A stretch of DNA of 64,000 nt from Desulfosoma caldarium (GCF_003751385.1 NZ_RJVA01000013.1:1-64000); one strand, 5' to 3'. Positions 30,221-40,321 are shown, counted from the first letter of the stretch. A program made the numbers and translations. The notes: generated by a model not told the origin, from the sequence alone.

Positions 30221-32986
30221 TCACTGCACGGCGGATCCCATTAGGCTTTGCGCCATGGCGGCGATGTGATCATCACTCAGGCGTCGATAGGAAATGGCCT
30301 TACCCGGACATTCACTCACACACATGCCACACCCCTGGCAGAGCCCCGGGTCGATGAACGCATGGCCCTGAGGGCTGTCAATGAAGGGGATTTGAAACGG
30401 GCAGGTGCGCACGCAGGTGAGGCACACGGCACACTTATCGGGATCCACTTCCGCCACGGCACCCCCCACGAGCATCACATCTTGGCTGAGAAGGCGCATG
30501 GCGCGGCCGGCCACGGCCCAGCCTTCGGCCAGGCTTTCTTCCACAGGCTTGGGAGCCAGCGCGAGCCCGGCGAAGAACACGCCCTCCGTTTCTCCGTCCA
30601 CGGGGCGCATCTTGGCGGGGGATTCGGCAAAGAAGCCATCCTCATCCAAAGACACTTTGTAATGGGTTGCCAAATCAGCGACCTCAGCGGGAATAATGGC
30701 CGTCTGCAAAGAAATGAAATCCGGCGTCAGGGCAATGGGACGGCCGAGAATAGGATCCGTGACCACGACCTTGAGGCGCCCGTTTTCCACCGTCACCTGT
30801 GGTTTGGAGTCCAGGTCGTATCGAATGAAAAACACGCCCTTCTCTCGAGCTTCCTTGTAAATGCGCTCTCGTTCGCCAAAGGTGCGCACCTCACGGTAGA
30901 GCACATACACATCCATATCTGGGTTTTTGGTTTTCAAATCGATGGCGGACCGCACCGCAAAGGTGCAGCACAATCGGCTGCAATAGGGGCGCTGGGGTTC
31001 TCGACTGCCCACGCACTGAATGAAAACGCCGCACTGGGCGGAACTAAAGGCGTTGGGATCGTCGATCATTTTCTTCGTAAAATCACTCCAGCGATAGATT
31101 TCCGGGTGCTGGCCGTAGGCGTATTCTTGAGGCTTTAGGGAATGGGCACCCGTAGCCAGCACCACGACGCCGTGTTCCACTTCTTTTCTCTCGCCTCCCT
31201 GCAGCACGGTGCTTATGTAGTTGCCGGCAAAACCTCGAGCCCCTACCACTTCGGCCGAGGTCATGACCGTGATTTTGGGGTTTTTCGTGACCTTGTCGAT
31301 GGTCGCTTTGAGAAGATCCTGGACCGATTCCCCTTTCCACGCCGATCGCACCTTGTGCGCGTGCCCTCCCAGGCGATCCTTCTTTTCCACCAGGGTCACG
31401 GGCACATCCATTTCGGCGAAAGCCAAGGCCGCCTGCATACCGGCTAAGCCACCGCCGATGACCAAGGCGGACTTCTTGACCGGAACCTTTGTGTAGTTCA
31501 AAGGCTCCAGCATGCGGGCCTTAAGCACGGCCGTGCGGAATAGATTTTCCAGGCGAGGCAATTCCACCGGAGTGCTTCCAAGGGTGCGCAAGTCCACGAA
31601 TTCGTAGAGGCTGGGGTTCAACCCAGCATCCTTCATGGCGCTTTCGATGAGTTCCTGGTGCATGATAGGGGTACAGCTGGCGTAGACGAGGCGGTTGACT
31701 CCGCCCGCTTTGATGCGTTCGGCGAGCCGACCCAAGGCGCTGCCGTCCTGAAGATCCAGCCGTTCCACAAAGGAGACGCCGGGAAGACCCTTGACAAAGT
31801 CGGCCAAAGGATTCAGCAAGGCTTCAAATTCGGGCAGCTTGGACGGGCAAAGGCTCAGCACCACGCCGACCGACGGAGCCTCCCCGCTCACATCCCGAAA
31901 CGGCGCTGTGGCCCCGTTTCCAGAAGCCCCCTTGACCATGGCGGCCACTTTGCCCGCCGCGGCCGCTGCTTCCACCACACTTTGATGGACGTCTCGAGGT
32001 CCCGCCGCGCCGCCGCAGACAAAGACCCCGGGCACGTTGGTTTCGCAGGGTTTGAAGTTGTCCGTAGCCACGTAATGGTCCTCGGAAAGGGCCACGCCCA
32101 GCATTTTGGCCACGGTCTCCAGTTCGGCAGAAGGCCTGAGGCCCACGGAAAGCACCACGAGGTCAAAGGTCTCGGTCTGCTTGGCTCCGTTTTCGTCCAC
32201 GTATTCCAGGACCAGATCTTCGGTTCCGGCCGCCTTTTCAATGCTATGAATGCGGCTGCGCACCAGGCGCACCCCCTTTTCTTTGGCCTGGTCGAAGTAC
32301 CGTTCGTAGCCTTTGCCGTGTGTGCGCATGTCCATGTAAAAGATGGCGGTCTCGACTTCGGGCAGCACGTCCTTGAGCTGCACGGCTTCCTTCAACGCAT
32401 ACATGCAGCAAACGGACGAGCAATAGGGCGCGTCGCACTTGTTGATTTCACGGGATCCCACACACTGCAGCCACGCGACCCTTTTGGGTGGCTGGCCGTC
32501 GGAGGGCCTTTTGGGAACGCCCTGAAAGGGCCCCACGGGTTTTTGAAGCCATTCCAGCTCGATGCTGGTCACAACATTTTGAAAGGCCGCGTAGGCGTAC
32601 GTATCATAGGCCTGAGCATCGAAAGGCTCCACACCCAGGGCCAAAATCACAGCCTGAGCCTCCACAGACGCCTCACCGGCCGGCCCCGCGATCACCGCCT
32701 GAAAGGCCCCTGCTGAGCCAGAAATACGAACTACGCTGGATTCGGTCCAGGCGCGAATATTGGGATGGAGTTTGCAAAGCGTCGCCCGGTTTGCGGCTTT
32801 ACAACAGCTGCACAGGGGATAAAGCCGATGGAGTTTGGTAACCGTACCTCCCAGTTCGCTTTCCTTTTCCACCAGGTCCACGAGGTAGCCCTGAGCCGCC
32901 AGATCCAATGCGGCGTTCATTCCGGCGACACCGCCTCCAACGACCAAGACATTGCCTTTGTTCTTCTTTTCCTGTGATTGTGTCAT
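30221..32986 (-). CDS. hdrA: HdrA-like flavoprotein, heterodisulfide reductase subunit A type
   Basis: 921 residues; GAGGG precedes the ATG. Two FAD/NAD-type Rossmann segments (VLVVGGGVAGMNAAL near 14 and ALVIGGGLAGMQAAL near 510), two CVGSRE...PYCSxxCC modules typical of HdrA, and two C-terminal 4Fe-4S motifs (CAVCLTCVRTCP near 845 and CQGCGMCVSECPG near 885). It is an HdrA/QmoB-like cytoplasmic electron hub, longer than classical HdrA (about 650). It lies between the hdrA-gltD fusion and mvhD. HdrA proteins perform flavin-based bifurcation; partners here are inferred. Confidence 0.92.
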   Translation of the reverse strand: MTQSQEKKNKGNVLVVGGGVAGMNAALDLAAQGYLVDLVEKESELGGTVTKLHRLYPLCSCCKAANRATLCKLHPNIRAWTESSVVRISGSAGAFQAVIAGPAGEASVEAQAVILALGVEPFDAQAYDTYAYAAFQNVVTSIELEWLQKPVGPFQGVPKRPSDGQPPKRVAWLQCVGSREINKCDAPYCSSVCCMYALKEAVQLKDVLPEVETAIFYMDMRTHGKGYERYFDQAKEKGVRLVRSRIHSIEKAAGTEDLVLEYVDENGAKQTETFDLVVLSVGLRPSAELETVAKMLGVALSEDHYVATDNFKPCETNVPGVFVCGGAAGPRDVHQSVVEAAAAAGKVAAMVKGASGNGATAPFRDVSGEAPSVGVVLSLCPSKLPEFEALLNPLADFVKGLPGVSFVERLDLQDGSALGRLAERIKAGGVNRLVYASCTPIMHQELIESAMKDAGLNPSLYEFVDLRTLGSTPVELPRLENLFRTAVLKARMLEPLNYTKVPVKKSALVIGGGLAGMQAALAFAEMDVPVTLVEKKDRLGGHAHKVRSAWKGESVQDLLKATIDKVTKNPKITVMTSAEVVGARGFAGNYISTVLQGGERKEVEHGVVVLATGAHSLKPQEYAYGQHPEIYRWSDFTKKMIDDPNAFSSAQCGVFIQCVGSREPQRPYCSRLCCTFAVRSAIDLKTKNPDMDVYVLYREVRTFGERERIYKEAREKGVFFIRYDLDSKPQVTVENGRLKVVVTDPILGRPIALTPDFISLQTAIIPAEVADLATHYKVSLDEDGFFAESPAKMRPVDGETEGVFFAGLALAPKPVEESLAEGWAVAGRAMRLLSQDVMLVGGAVAEVDPDKCAVCLTCVRTCPFQIPFIDSPQGHAFIDPGLCQGCGMCVSECPGKAISYRRLSDDHIAAMAQSLMGSAVQ

Positions 32987-33263
32987 AGGATTCCCTCAAC
33001 TCTTTGATGGCTCAACGGACAATAAGCTGCCCCACTGCGTGGCGGCAAACTCCTGCGGTGCCCATCACTTTTTTCAACGGCTTTTGAGGAAAAGGTTCTT
33101 GTGCCGGTCTATGGTTAAAGGTTCGGGGCTCTCTGCCTCGCGTTGGTAATTCACAAGACACGTTCCTTCTATGTGAAAAAAAAGGCAACGTCAAGGTGCA
33201 ATTGGAATCTCCGGTCCAAGAGTTTTCACGGGTGGCCCAAGAACGTCCGCAAGCTTTTTCGGC

Positions 33264-36200
33264 CTATGCGCGCTGCGTGATATCCTGGCAGACCGCGGCC
33301 TCGGCTTTGTGAAGCAGTTGAACATCCGTGAAGTGTTGCAGTTGAATGGCCTTTCCGGGGCATTCAGCAACGCAAGCACCGCAACCTTGGCATTTGGCTG
33401 GGTCGATGTAGGCGGAGCGCCGCACGGAATGGGTCGCGGTCACCACGACAGGGACTTCATAGGGGCAGGTGCGCACGCAGGTGAGGCACACGGCGCATTT
33501 GGCCGGATCGACCACGGCAACACGCCCGCCCACGAACAACTGTTTTTGACTCAGCACCGTAGCGGCTCGAGCTGCCGCTCCCTTGGCCTGAGCGATGGAC
33601 TCTTCCAGGAACTTGGGGCTGTGAGCCAGACCACAGAGATAAAGGCCCGGGCTGGCAAAGTCCAAGGGCCGAAGTTTCACATGGGCTTCCATGAAAAAAC
33701 CATCCGCATCGGTGCTGAGCTTGAATAGTGCGGCCAGATCACCATGGGAAGCTCGAGGTACAATGGCCGCGCTGAGGACCACCAGATCACAACGCAGATG
33801 AATCTTTTCCCTCAGGTTCTGATCAAAGACCTGCACGTGCACGCCGTCTTGCCCAAAACTGACCTGGGGCTTACGTTCGGGCCGGTACCGAAGGAACCGA
33901 ACTCCTGCTTCGCGCGCCTGTCGGTAGTAGAGCTCCCGAGTGCCAAAGGTTCGAATATCGCGATAGAGAATCGTGACGTGGGCCGTGGGATATTTTTCCT
34001 TGATGCGCAGCGCGTTCACAACGGCGGCCGTGCAGCAGACTCGGCTACAGTAGGGCCGCTCCTCGTCTCTCGAGCCCACGCACTGAATCATGACCACGTG
34101 GGAGAGGTTGTCCAGTCCGTGAGCTTCGTCGGCAAGCCTTTTTTGCAGTTGCAGTTGCGTGACCACGCGCGGATCCTCCCCGTAGCCATACTCTTTCGGC
34201 CGGTATTCTTCGCCGCCCGTGGCCACCACCATGGCGCCGTATTCGAGAATCCTTTCGCCTTGCGGGGTTTTAACCCGGCTGATGAAATGCCCCGTATGGC
34301 CTTCAAAGGAAAGAATTTCCGAAGCGGTGAGCACTTCGATGTTGGGATGATGGCGCACTGTTTCTATGGTTTGGGAAACGGCTTGAGTGACATCGACACC
34401 GCTTGGATGGAAACGGATCCACGCCCGCGCTTGACCTCCCAGCTCTGCCTCCCGTTCCACCAAGTAGGTGTAAAACCCCTGATCCGCGATATAGCGGGCC
34501 GCCGTCATGCCGGCCATGCCCCCTCCAATCACCAGAGCTTTTTGTATCACGGAGACGGGCATTTCATGGAGCGGCTCTAGAAAGAGTGCCTTGGCGACGG
34601 CCATGCGCACCAGGTCTTTGGATTTCTTTGTGGCCTCCTCAGGTGTTGTTCCATGCACCCAGGAACACTGGTCTCGAATATTGGCCATCTCAAACAGATA
34701 CTTGTTGATACCGGCCTCGCGCAGGCATTCCTGGAAAAGGGGTTCATGAGTTCGAGGGGAGCAGGAAGCCACCACCACACGATTCAGGTTTTTTTCCTGA
34801 ATGATTCTCTTGATTTTTTCCGTGGAATCTGTGGAACAGGTAAAGAGCAGGTTTTCGGCATGGACCACGTTGGGCAGCGTCGCGGCGTAGTCGGCTACTG
34901 CCTTGACGTCCACGACGCCGGCGATGTTAATACCGCAATGGCAGACGAAAACCCCGATGCGAGGAATGTCTCCCGGCATGGAACGTTCCTCAACGGTCAT
35001 AGGCGGCGTGGTGCGGCTGTGGCGGGCCGACGCCAGCAGGCATTGGGCCGATGCGGCCGCCGCGCTGGCCTGGGCCACGGTTTCCGGAATGTCCTTAGGA
35101 TCGGTGCTCACGCCGCAGGAAAAAACCCCCGGCCGCGAGGTCTGCACGGGATCCATGGGGTCGGAGACGATAAAACCGAACCGATCAAGGGCCGCTCCAA
35201 GGCATTGCGCCGTTTCTTTGGTGGCCTCCGTTGCGGCGAGTCCCACGGACAGCACCACCATGTCAAAGATTTCCCTTTGCAGCGTGTTGTTCTCGTCCAC
35301 ATAGGAAATCTCCAGCCCATGGCCGTCCACGGTCTGGACCACACGGCTGATCTGGCTCCGCACGTAGCGCACGCCGTGCTGGGATTCCGCCCTTTGCCAA
35401 TACCTTTCAAAGCCCTTTCCCATGGCTCTCAAGTCGATGTAGAAAATGGTGGTTTCCACATCGGGTTCATGGTCTTTGGTGACGATGGCCTGTTTCGTGG
35501 CGTACATACAGCAAACACTTGAGCAATAATCCCTTCCGATGGAAGTGTCCCGGGATCCCACGCATTGAATCCACGCTATTTTTTTGGGAACGGCGCCGTC
35601 GCTGGGTCGTTGCACATGCCCGCTCGTGGGACCCGAAGCGGCGAGAATTCGTTCATATTCCAGGCTGGTAATGACATTGGCGTAGCGGCCGTAGCCGTAT
35701 TCGGGTTTCAGCGCGGCATCGAAGGGACGGTACCCGCAAGCGTAGATGATGGCCCCCACTTCCACCGTGTCCTCTCGTGGCATCATATGATGATCAATGG
35801 CTTGAGGCAGGCACGCTTCCACGCAACGGTAACACTCGCTGCACACGCCGCACTGCAGGCACCTTTGCGCCTCGGCTCGAGCCGTTTCTTCATCGAACCC
35901 CAACTGCACTTCTTCGAAGGAATGGATGCGTACTTTTGCGTCCAGCCGCGGCATGGAGGCCCGAGGCGCTCTGGGAACGGGTTTGTCCGGGCGTGGTGCC
36001 GTGCGGCTTGGAACGAAGCGCCCTTCCCGAAGATCCAGGCCCCGCAGATAGCGATCGATGGAGATGGCCACTTCCTTGCCGGCCGCGATGGCTTGCACCA
36101 CGGTGGCAGGCCCTGAGGTCACATCCCCGCCCGCAAAAACGCCCGGTCGGTCCGTTTCATAGGTCACCGGATCAACGACAAAAGTCCCCCAGCGACTGAC

Positions 36201-37748
36201 CGTGGGGCGACTTTCCGGGTCCATGGCATCGAGAACCGCTGGGTCGGTCATGAGGCCTACGGCGGCGATGACGCTGTCAATGGGCACCTGGTATTCGGAT
36301 CCCGCCACGGGAATGGGCCGGCGTCGGCCGCTTTCGTCGGCTTCCCCCAATTCCATGCGAATGCATTCGAGGGCTGTCACATGCCCTTCGGCATTGCCGT
36401 GAATGGCCACCGGAGCTGCCAGAAAATGCATCTGAACCCCTTCGTGCAACGCTTCTTCCACTTCTTCCGGATTGGCCGGCATTTCTTCCCGACTTCTGCG
36501 GTAAAAAAGGTGCACTTCGTCGACTCCCAGGCGCACACAGGATCGAGCCACGTCCATGGCGCAGTTGCCGCCGCCGATCACCGCGACTTTGCGGCCGACG
36601 GGGGGCCTTTGGCCGGTGTTCAAGAGTTTGAGAAAACTGGTTCCTGTGTAGACTTCCTGCAGGGTTTCTCCGGGAATGTTGAGTTTGAGATCCTTTTGGG
36701 TGCCAATAGCCAGAAAGAAGGCTTCATAGCCTTGTTGGCGAAGGTCTTCCAATTGAAAATCTTTACCCAAAGCGGTGTTGGTGCGAATTTCCACGCCAAG
36801 CCTTTGAATGAAATCGATCTCGGCCTTGAGCACATGGCGGGGCAAACGGTATTCGGGAATGCCGTAGCGTAACCATCCGCCGGGCTCGGGCATGGCTTCA
36901 AAAATGGTCACGCTGTAGCCTTCCAGAGCCAGGTAGTAGGCGGCCGTCAAGCCGGCAGGGCCCGCCCCCACAATGGCCACGCGACGGCCGTTGAATTCCT
37001 TTTTGGGAGGCAAGGGCCCCGGGCCGTTCTGGGCTTCCCAGTCGGACACAAACCTCTTTAGAAAATCAATGGCTACAGGCTCGTCCACTGCGCCACGGCT
37101 GCACACGGTCTCACAGGGATGATGGCACACGCGGCCACACACGGCAGGCAGGGGATTGACCTTGCGAATGAGCTCCAAGGCCTCTCGGTACCGGCCCTGC
37201 GCGATGAGAGCGATGTAGCCCTGCACACTGATGCCCGCAGGACATGCCGCCTTGCACGGGGCCATGCCCTTTTTGTCGATGGCAAAGGTGGATGGAATAG
37301 CCTGAGGAAAATGACGGTAGATGGCCTTGCGGGTGTTGAGCCCCTGGTTGAAATCGGCCGGCATTTCCACGGGACACACGCGCTCACATTCACCGCACGC
37401 GGTGCAGCGGTCTTCCAGCACATAGCGCGGTTCGCGGCGCAGCGTCACCTGAAATCGCCCCGGTTCGCCGGCCAGCTCCGCGACCGTCGTTCGTGTGAGA
37501 ATCTCGATGTTGGGATGGCTGGCCACTTCGATGAGTTTGGGCGAAATCATGCAGGTGGAGCAGTCGTTGGTGGGAAAGGTCTTGTCCAGCTTGGCCATGT
37601 TTCCACCGATGCTGATGTCCTTTTCCACCAGCAGGACGCGAAAGCCGCTGTTGGCCAAATCCAGGCTCGCTTGCATTCCCGCAATGCCGCCTCCAATGAC
37701 CATGACCGAACCGTTCACGGACCCTGTGGATGCCGGTTGCGCGCTCAT
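33264..37748 (-). CDS. hdrA: HdrA-GltD fusion flavoprotein (candidate electron-bifurcating hub)
   Basis: 1,494 residues; AAGGAGG precedes the ATG. Order: an HdrA-type Rossmann segment VMVIGGGIAGMQASL (near 17), an Fe-S segment CTACGECERVCP, a GltD/NfnB-like module with CKAACPAG, CGRVC...CETVC, FAD loop VAIVGAGPAGL (near 260) and NAD(P)H loop VAVIGGGNCAMD (near 386), then a full HdrA with FVCHCGINIAGV (near 936), FAD loop ALVIGGGMAGM (near 1076), and two terminal 4Fe-4S motifs (near 1419 and 1456). The GltD module suggests an NAD(P)H site joined to HdrA in one chain. It is flanked by hdrB and a second hdrA. Confidence 0.92.
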   Translation of the reverse strand: MSAQPASTGSVNGSVMVIGGGIAGMQASLDLANSGFRVLLVEKDISIGGNMAKLDKTFPTNDCSTCMISPKLIEVASHPNIEILTRTTVAELAGEPGRFQVTLRREPRYVLEDRCTACGECERVCPVEMPADFNQGLNTRKAIYRHFPQAIPSTFAIDKKGMAPCKAACPAGISVQGYIALIAQGRYREALELIRKVNPLPAVCGRVCHHPCETVCSRGAVDEPVAIDFLKRFVSDWEAQNGPGPLPPKKEFNGRRVAIVGAGPAGLTAAYYLALEGYSVTIFEAMPEPGGWLRYGIPEYRLPRHVLKAEIDFIQRLGVEIRTNTALGKDFQLEDLRQQGYEAFFLAIGTQKDLKLNIPGETLQEVYTGTSFLKLLNTGQRPPVGRKVAVIGGGNCAMDVARSCVRLGVDEVHLFYRRSREEMPANPEEVEEALHEGVQMHFLAAPVAIHGNAEGHVTALECIRMELGEADESGRRRPIPVAGSEYQVPIDSVIAAVGLMTDPAVLDAMDPESRPTVSRWGTFVVDPVTYETDRPGVFAGGDVTSGPATVVQAIAAGKEVAISIDRYLRGLDLREGRFVPSRTAPRPDKPVPRAPRASMPRLDAKVRIHSFEEVQLGFDEETARAEAQRCLQCGVCSECYRCVEACLPQAIDHHMMPREDTVEVGAIIYACGYRPFDAALKPEYGYGRYANVITSLEYERILAASGPTSGHVQRPSDGAVPKKIAWIQCVGSRDTSIGRDYCSSVCCMYATKQAIVTKDHEPDVETTIFYIDLRAMGKGFERYWQRAESQHGVRYVRSQISRVVQTVDGHGLEISYVDENNTLQREIFDMVVLSVGLAATEATKETAQCLGAALDRFGFIVSDPMDPVQTSRPGVFSCGVSTDPKDIPETVAQASAAAASAQCLLASARHSRTTPPMTVEERSMPGDIPRIGVFVCHCGINIAGVVDVKAVADYAATLPNVVHAENLLFTCSTDSTEKIKRIIQEKNLNRVVVASCSPRTHEPLFQECLREAGINKYLFEMANIRDQCSWVHGTTPEEATKKSKDLVRMAVAKALFLEPLHEMPVSVIQKALVIGGGMAGMTAARYIADQGFYTYLVEREAELGGQARAWIRFHPSGVDVTQAVSQTIETVRHHPNIEVLTASEILSFEGHTGHFISRVKTPQGERILEYGAMVVATGGEEYRPKEYGYGEDPRVVTQLQLQKRLADEAHGLDNLSHVVMIQCVGSRDEERPYCSRVCCTAAVVNALRIKEKYPTAHVTILYRDIRTFGTRELYYRQAREAGVRFLRYRPERKPQVSFGQDGVHVQVFDQNLREKIHLRCDLVVLSAAIVPRASHGDLAALFKLSTDADGFFMEAHVKLRPLDFASPGLYLCGLAHSPKFLEESIAQAKGAAARAATVLSQKQLFVGGRVAVVDPAKCAVCLTCVRTCPYEVPVVVTATHSVRRSAYIDPAKCQGCGACVAECPGKAIQLQHFTDVQLLHKAEAAVCQDITQRA

Positions 37749-37810
37749 GACGCCTCCTTATCGTCGTCTCAGGTGCAGTCTTGCACGTGGAGTCGATGGC
37801 TTTCTTTCGG

Positions 37811-38665
37811 TCAAAGACCTACGGAAGTCAGGACGGGCTCGCCGTTCACCCTATGCCGTTTCATCCAGTCTCGCGCTTTGGTTTCTCCAAGGGCGAGGCC
37901 GATGAGGTCGGTGAAATAAAAAACGGGAAGGGATGAAGCGAGTCCCTGTTGCTGAACAATGCGGGGTTGGTACAGGTCCAGATTGGCATGGCACATTTGG
38001 CAGGAGACCACCACGGCGTGCGCGCCCTGATCCAGAGCCCTTTTCAGAAGCTTGCCCACGAGAGCCGACACCAAGTCCGGGCGAGCGACGGCGTGACTGG
38101 CACCACAGCAGTCGGTCTTGAAAGGCCAGTCTAGAACTTCCGCACCCACCGCTTCTAAAAGGCGATCCATGGTGGTGGGGTTTTCCCACGCCAAAGCATC
38201 GGTGATTTTCGGAGGCCGATTGACCATGCATCCATAGTAGCACACCGCCCGAAGACCGTGTAAAGGCCGAACGAGACGACGTTCAATTTCTCGCACAATG
38301 GATGGCTGACTGAAATAGTCCACCAGATCCCAAACACGAACCTGAGGATCCTCGTCAGCCCCCGCTGCCTGGGCTGCCTTTTTCTTCAAGGCTTTTTCTG
38401 CGGATTTTAAACGATTGTAGCAAAGGGCGCAGGGCGCTGTCAGGTCCTTGAGCCCCTGCTGGCGGGCGAGATGAAGGTTGCGGGCCGGCAAGGCCACCGA
38501 CAGGTCATGGTCCAGACTGTGCGCGGCCGTGGCGCCACAGCAGTTCCAATCGTCCAGCTCCACAAGCTCAATGTCCAGCAGCCGACACACCCCTTCAATG
38601 GAGGCTGCGTAGTCGCGCGCCGTTCCTTCCAAAGAACATCCGGGATAGTAACCCACCGAAAACAT
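37811..38665 (-). CDS. hdrB: Heterodisulfide reductase subunit B (HdrB-like)
   Basis: 284 residues from the ATG at 38665, preceded by GGAGG; a longer frame only overlaps hdrC. Two CCG domains: YPGCSLEG...DWNCCGATAAHS with CALCYNRL, and CYYGCMVNRP...KTDCCGASHAVARP with CQMCHANLD. HdrB holds the non-cubane Fe-S clusters that reduce disulfides or a comparable substrate. It follows hdrC by about 20 bp and precedes the hdrA-gltD fusion. Confidence 0.94.
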   Translation of the reverse strand: MFSVGYYPGCSLEGTARDYAASIEGVCRLLDIELVELDDWNCCGATAAHSLDHDLSVALPARNLHLARQQGLKDLTAPCALCYNRLKSAEKALKKKAAQAAGADEDPQVRVWDLVDYFSQPSIVREIERRLVRPLHGLRAVCYYGCMVNRPPKITDALAWENPTTMDRLLEAVGAEVLDWPFKTDCCGASHAVARPDLVSALVGKLLKRALDQGAHAVVVSCQMCHANLDLYQPRIVQQQGLASSLPVFYFTDLIGLALGETKARDWMKRHRVNGEPVLTSVGL

Positions 38666-38688
38666 ACCCCTTCCTCCCTTGCGCCCCA

Positions 38689-39309
38689 TCATAAAGACGC
38701 CGACGTGTCCTTTTTTTCTCGGCATTGTGTTGGCTTGGCAAAGAGGCGCTGTACCTCGGCAAGGTGGCGAACGCCTCGAGGTCTCAAAGGCAGTCGGCCT
38801 CGGCTCCACAACGCCACACCAAGGCGAATCTCGTCCCAGAGAGTTCCATCCGCGAGCTTGGCCTTCCAGGCGCCGCTGGAAAGCATGTAGCGCTGCATGA
38901 GGCCCGTTTCAAACACACGACCTCGTCGAGCGATATCTTCAAGGAAAGCTTTGTGAAAGGCATAGGTCAGGTTTTGGCGAGGATCCACCAGACCTTTGGC
39001 GTGGGCCTGCTGTTTGAGGTAGTCCATCAGGCCCGCGATGTCGATGTCGTTGGGGCATCGCGTTGTGCACGTCTCACAGGACGAACACACCCAGATGGTG
39101 GCACTGGAAAGCACCTTGTCTTCCAGGCCCAACAAAAGGTAGCGCACGATCTGGTCTGGGTAATAGTCCATGGCAAAGGTCAAAGGACACCCACTGGTGC
39201 ACTTGCGGCACTGGTAGCACAACTCCGGCTGTATGCCGCTCAAGGCCAAAATCCGCTTTGTGGCGTCGTAGTTGGGCTCCAGCACGACTTCATCCATCAC
39301 CTCGTTCAT
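38689..39309 (-). CDS. hdrC: Heterodisulfide reductase subunit C (HdrC-like)
   Basis: 206 residues from the ATG at 39309 with GGAGG five bases upstream. Two 4Fe-4S motifs, CYQCRKCTSGCP and CSSCETCTTRCP, in a compact helical domain, as in HdrC, which links HdrA to HdrB. It is the first gene of the minus-strand hdrC-hdrB-hdrA/gltD-hdrA-mvhD run. The C-terminal 80 residues are basic and lack known motifs. Confidence 0.94.
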   Translation of the reverse strand: MNEVMDEVVLEPNYDATKRILALSGIQPELCYQCRKCTSGCPLTFAMDYYPDQIVRYLLLGLEDKVLSSATIWVCSSCETCTTRCPNDIDIAGLMDYLKQQAHAKGLVDPRQNLTYAFHKAFLEDIARRGRVFETGLMQRYMLSSGAWKAKLADGTLWDEIRLGVALWSRGRLPLRPRGVRHLAEVQRLFAKPTQCREKKDTSASL

Positions 39310-39323
39310 AGCCACCTCCAGGC

Positions 39324-39356
39324 AAAAAAAGAGAACGAGACCTCCGTCCCGTTCTC
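39324..39356 (-). terminator. Rho-independent terminator between the gcvH-like gene and hdrC
   Basis: On the minus strand an 11-bp stem (39356-39346 with 39341-39331, one G-U) with a four-base loop is followed by seven Ts (39330-39324). It ends just before the hdrC ribosome binding site, so it separates the gcvH-like gene from hdrC or acts as an attenuator of the hdr operon. Confidence 0.85.
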
Positions 39357-39412
39357 CTTAGGTAAAAGGCGTAAGCTTTTCGATGGCGCCTTGGCCCGAG
39401 AAGAAACCCTTC

Positions 39413-40321
39413 CTAAGGCGCAAGAAACTCTGCCACCAGCTGATCCCACTTGAGGTGCGGCACACTGCCATAGATGTCCTCAACCACCTCACCACCGGTT
39501 GCCGCCAGAGGAAGCTCGGTGTCCGGAGCCACCAAGGCTTCCAGCCGATGCACTTCAGCGCTGAGCCAGGTTCGCGCGGCCTGGTCGGCGTGGAGTTCCG
39601 CCAGATCTTTTTTGAGATGACGGGGCTCGACCACGACGAGCCACCCCTCGCCGTAAGGATCCTCCTTGATGATTTGAGGGTTCTCGACGGCCTTGTGGTT
39701 CCATGCCACCACCACACCGTCCACGGGGGCCACGAGCGGGGCGATCTTTTCTTCGCGTCGAAACGACCATGCCGCAGCGCCCCTTTCCAGGTGAACGCCC
39801 AACTTGGGTAGCCGAACATGAGTGATGTATCCTAACAAGTGCATGGTGAAATCATCAACTCCAAAACGCACCAATCCGCCATGATCCACTCGAGCCCAAG
39901 TGTGCCGAGGATGGTAATAATAGCCGTCGGCCAGCAAAAATCCCGAGATGTTCTGAAGCCTTGGCGTGCCAAGGACCTCGGTCATGGAGCGGTGTTCCAG
40001 CTCCTGATCAAATTCGCAGGTGGCGCATGCATAGGCGTTGCCGCAGTAGCGCACAGGCACGCGCCCCGTGATCATGTGCCGGCATTCCTTTTGCGTGTAG
40101 GTTTTTTCTTGATACGCGGAGCGCCATGCCTGAAAATGATGGTCACCGGTTTCCAGCCTTTGGGCCATGGCCTTGTCAAAGGCGCACGTGAGGCAATCGT
40201 AGGCATTGTCGCACAATTTGAAGTTGATGACACCGGCCTTCATCCACACACAGGGATGGTCTCCCTCGAGACCGAAAACGCGAACCCTGGCCTTTTTGTC
40301 GTGAATGGATTGCACCTTCAT
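39413..40321 (-). CDS. GcvH-like (lipoyl-carrier-like) protein with duplicated Cys motifs
   Basis: 302 residues from the ATG at 40321 (AAGGAGG eight bases upstream). Two related N-terminal modules, CDNAYDCLTCAFD and CGNAYACATCEFD, suggest a metal or Fe-S binding repeat. From about 150 a glycine-cleavage-H-like domain follows: YHPRHTWARVDHGGLVRFGVDDF, then EEKIAPLVAPVDGVVV, where the Lys aligns with the lipoyl-Lys position, then YGEGWLVVVEP. No gcvP/T genes are near, so it is unlikely to serve glycine cleavage. It stands next to hdr genes, which recalls the lipoate-binding proteins of Hdr-like systems; that link is inference. Confidence 0.78.
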   Translation of the reverse strand: MKVQSIHDKKARVRVFGLEGDHPCVWMKAGVINFKLCDNAYDCLTCAFDKAMAQRLETGDHHFQAWRSAYQEKTYTQKECRHMITGRVPVRYCGNAYACATCEFDQELEHRSMTEVLGTPRLQNISGFLLADGYYYHPRHTWARVDHGGLVRFGVDDFTMHLLGYITHVRLPKLGVHLERGAAAWSFRREEKIAPLVAPVDGVVVAWNHKAVENPQIIKEDPYGEGWLVVVEPRHLKKDLAELHADQAARTWLSAEVHRLEALVAPDTELPLAATGGEVVEDIYGSVPHLKWDQLVAEFLAP

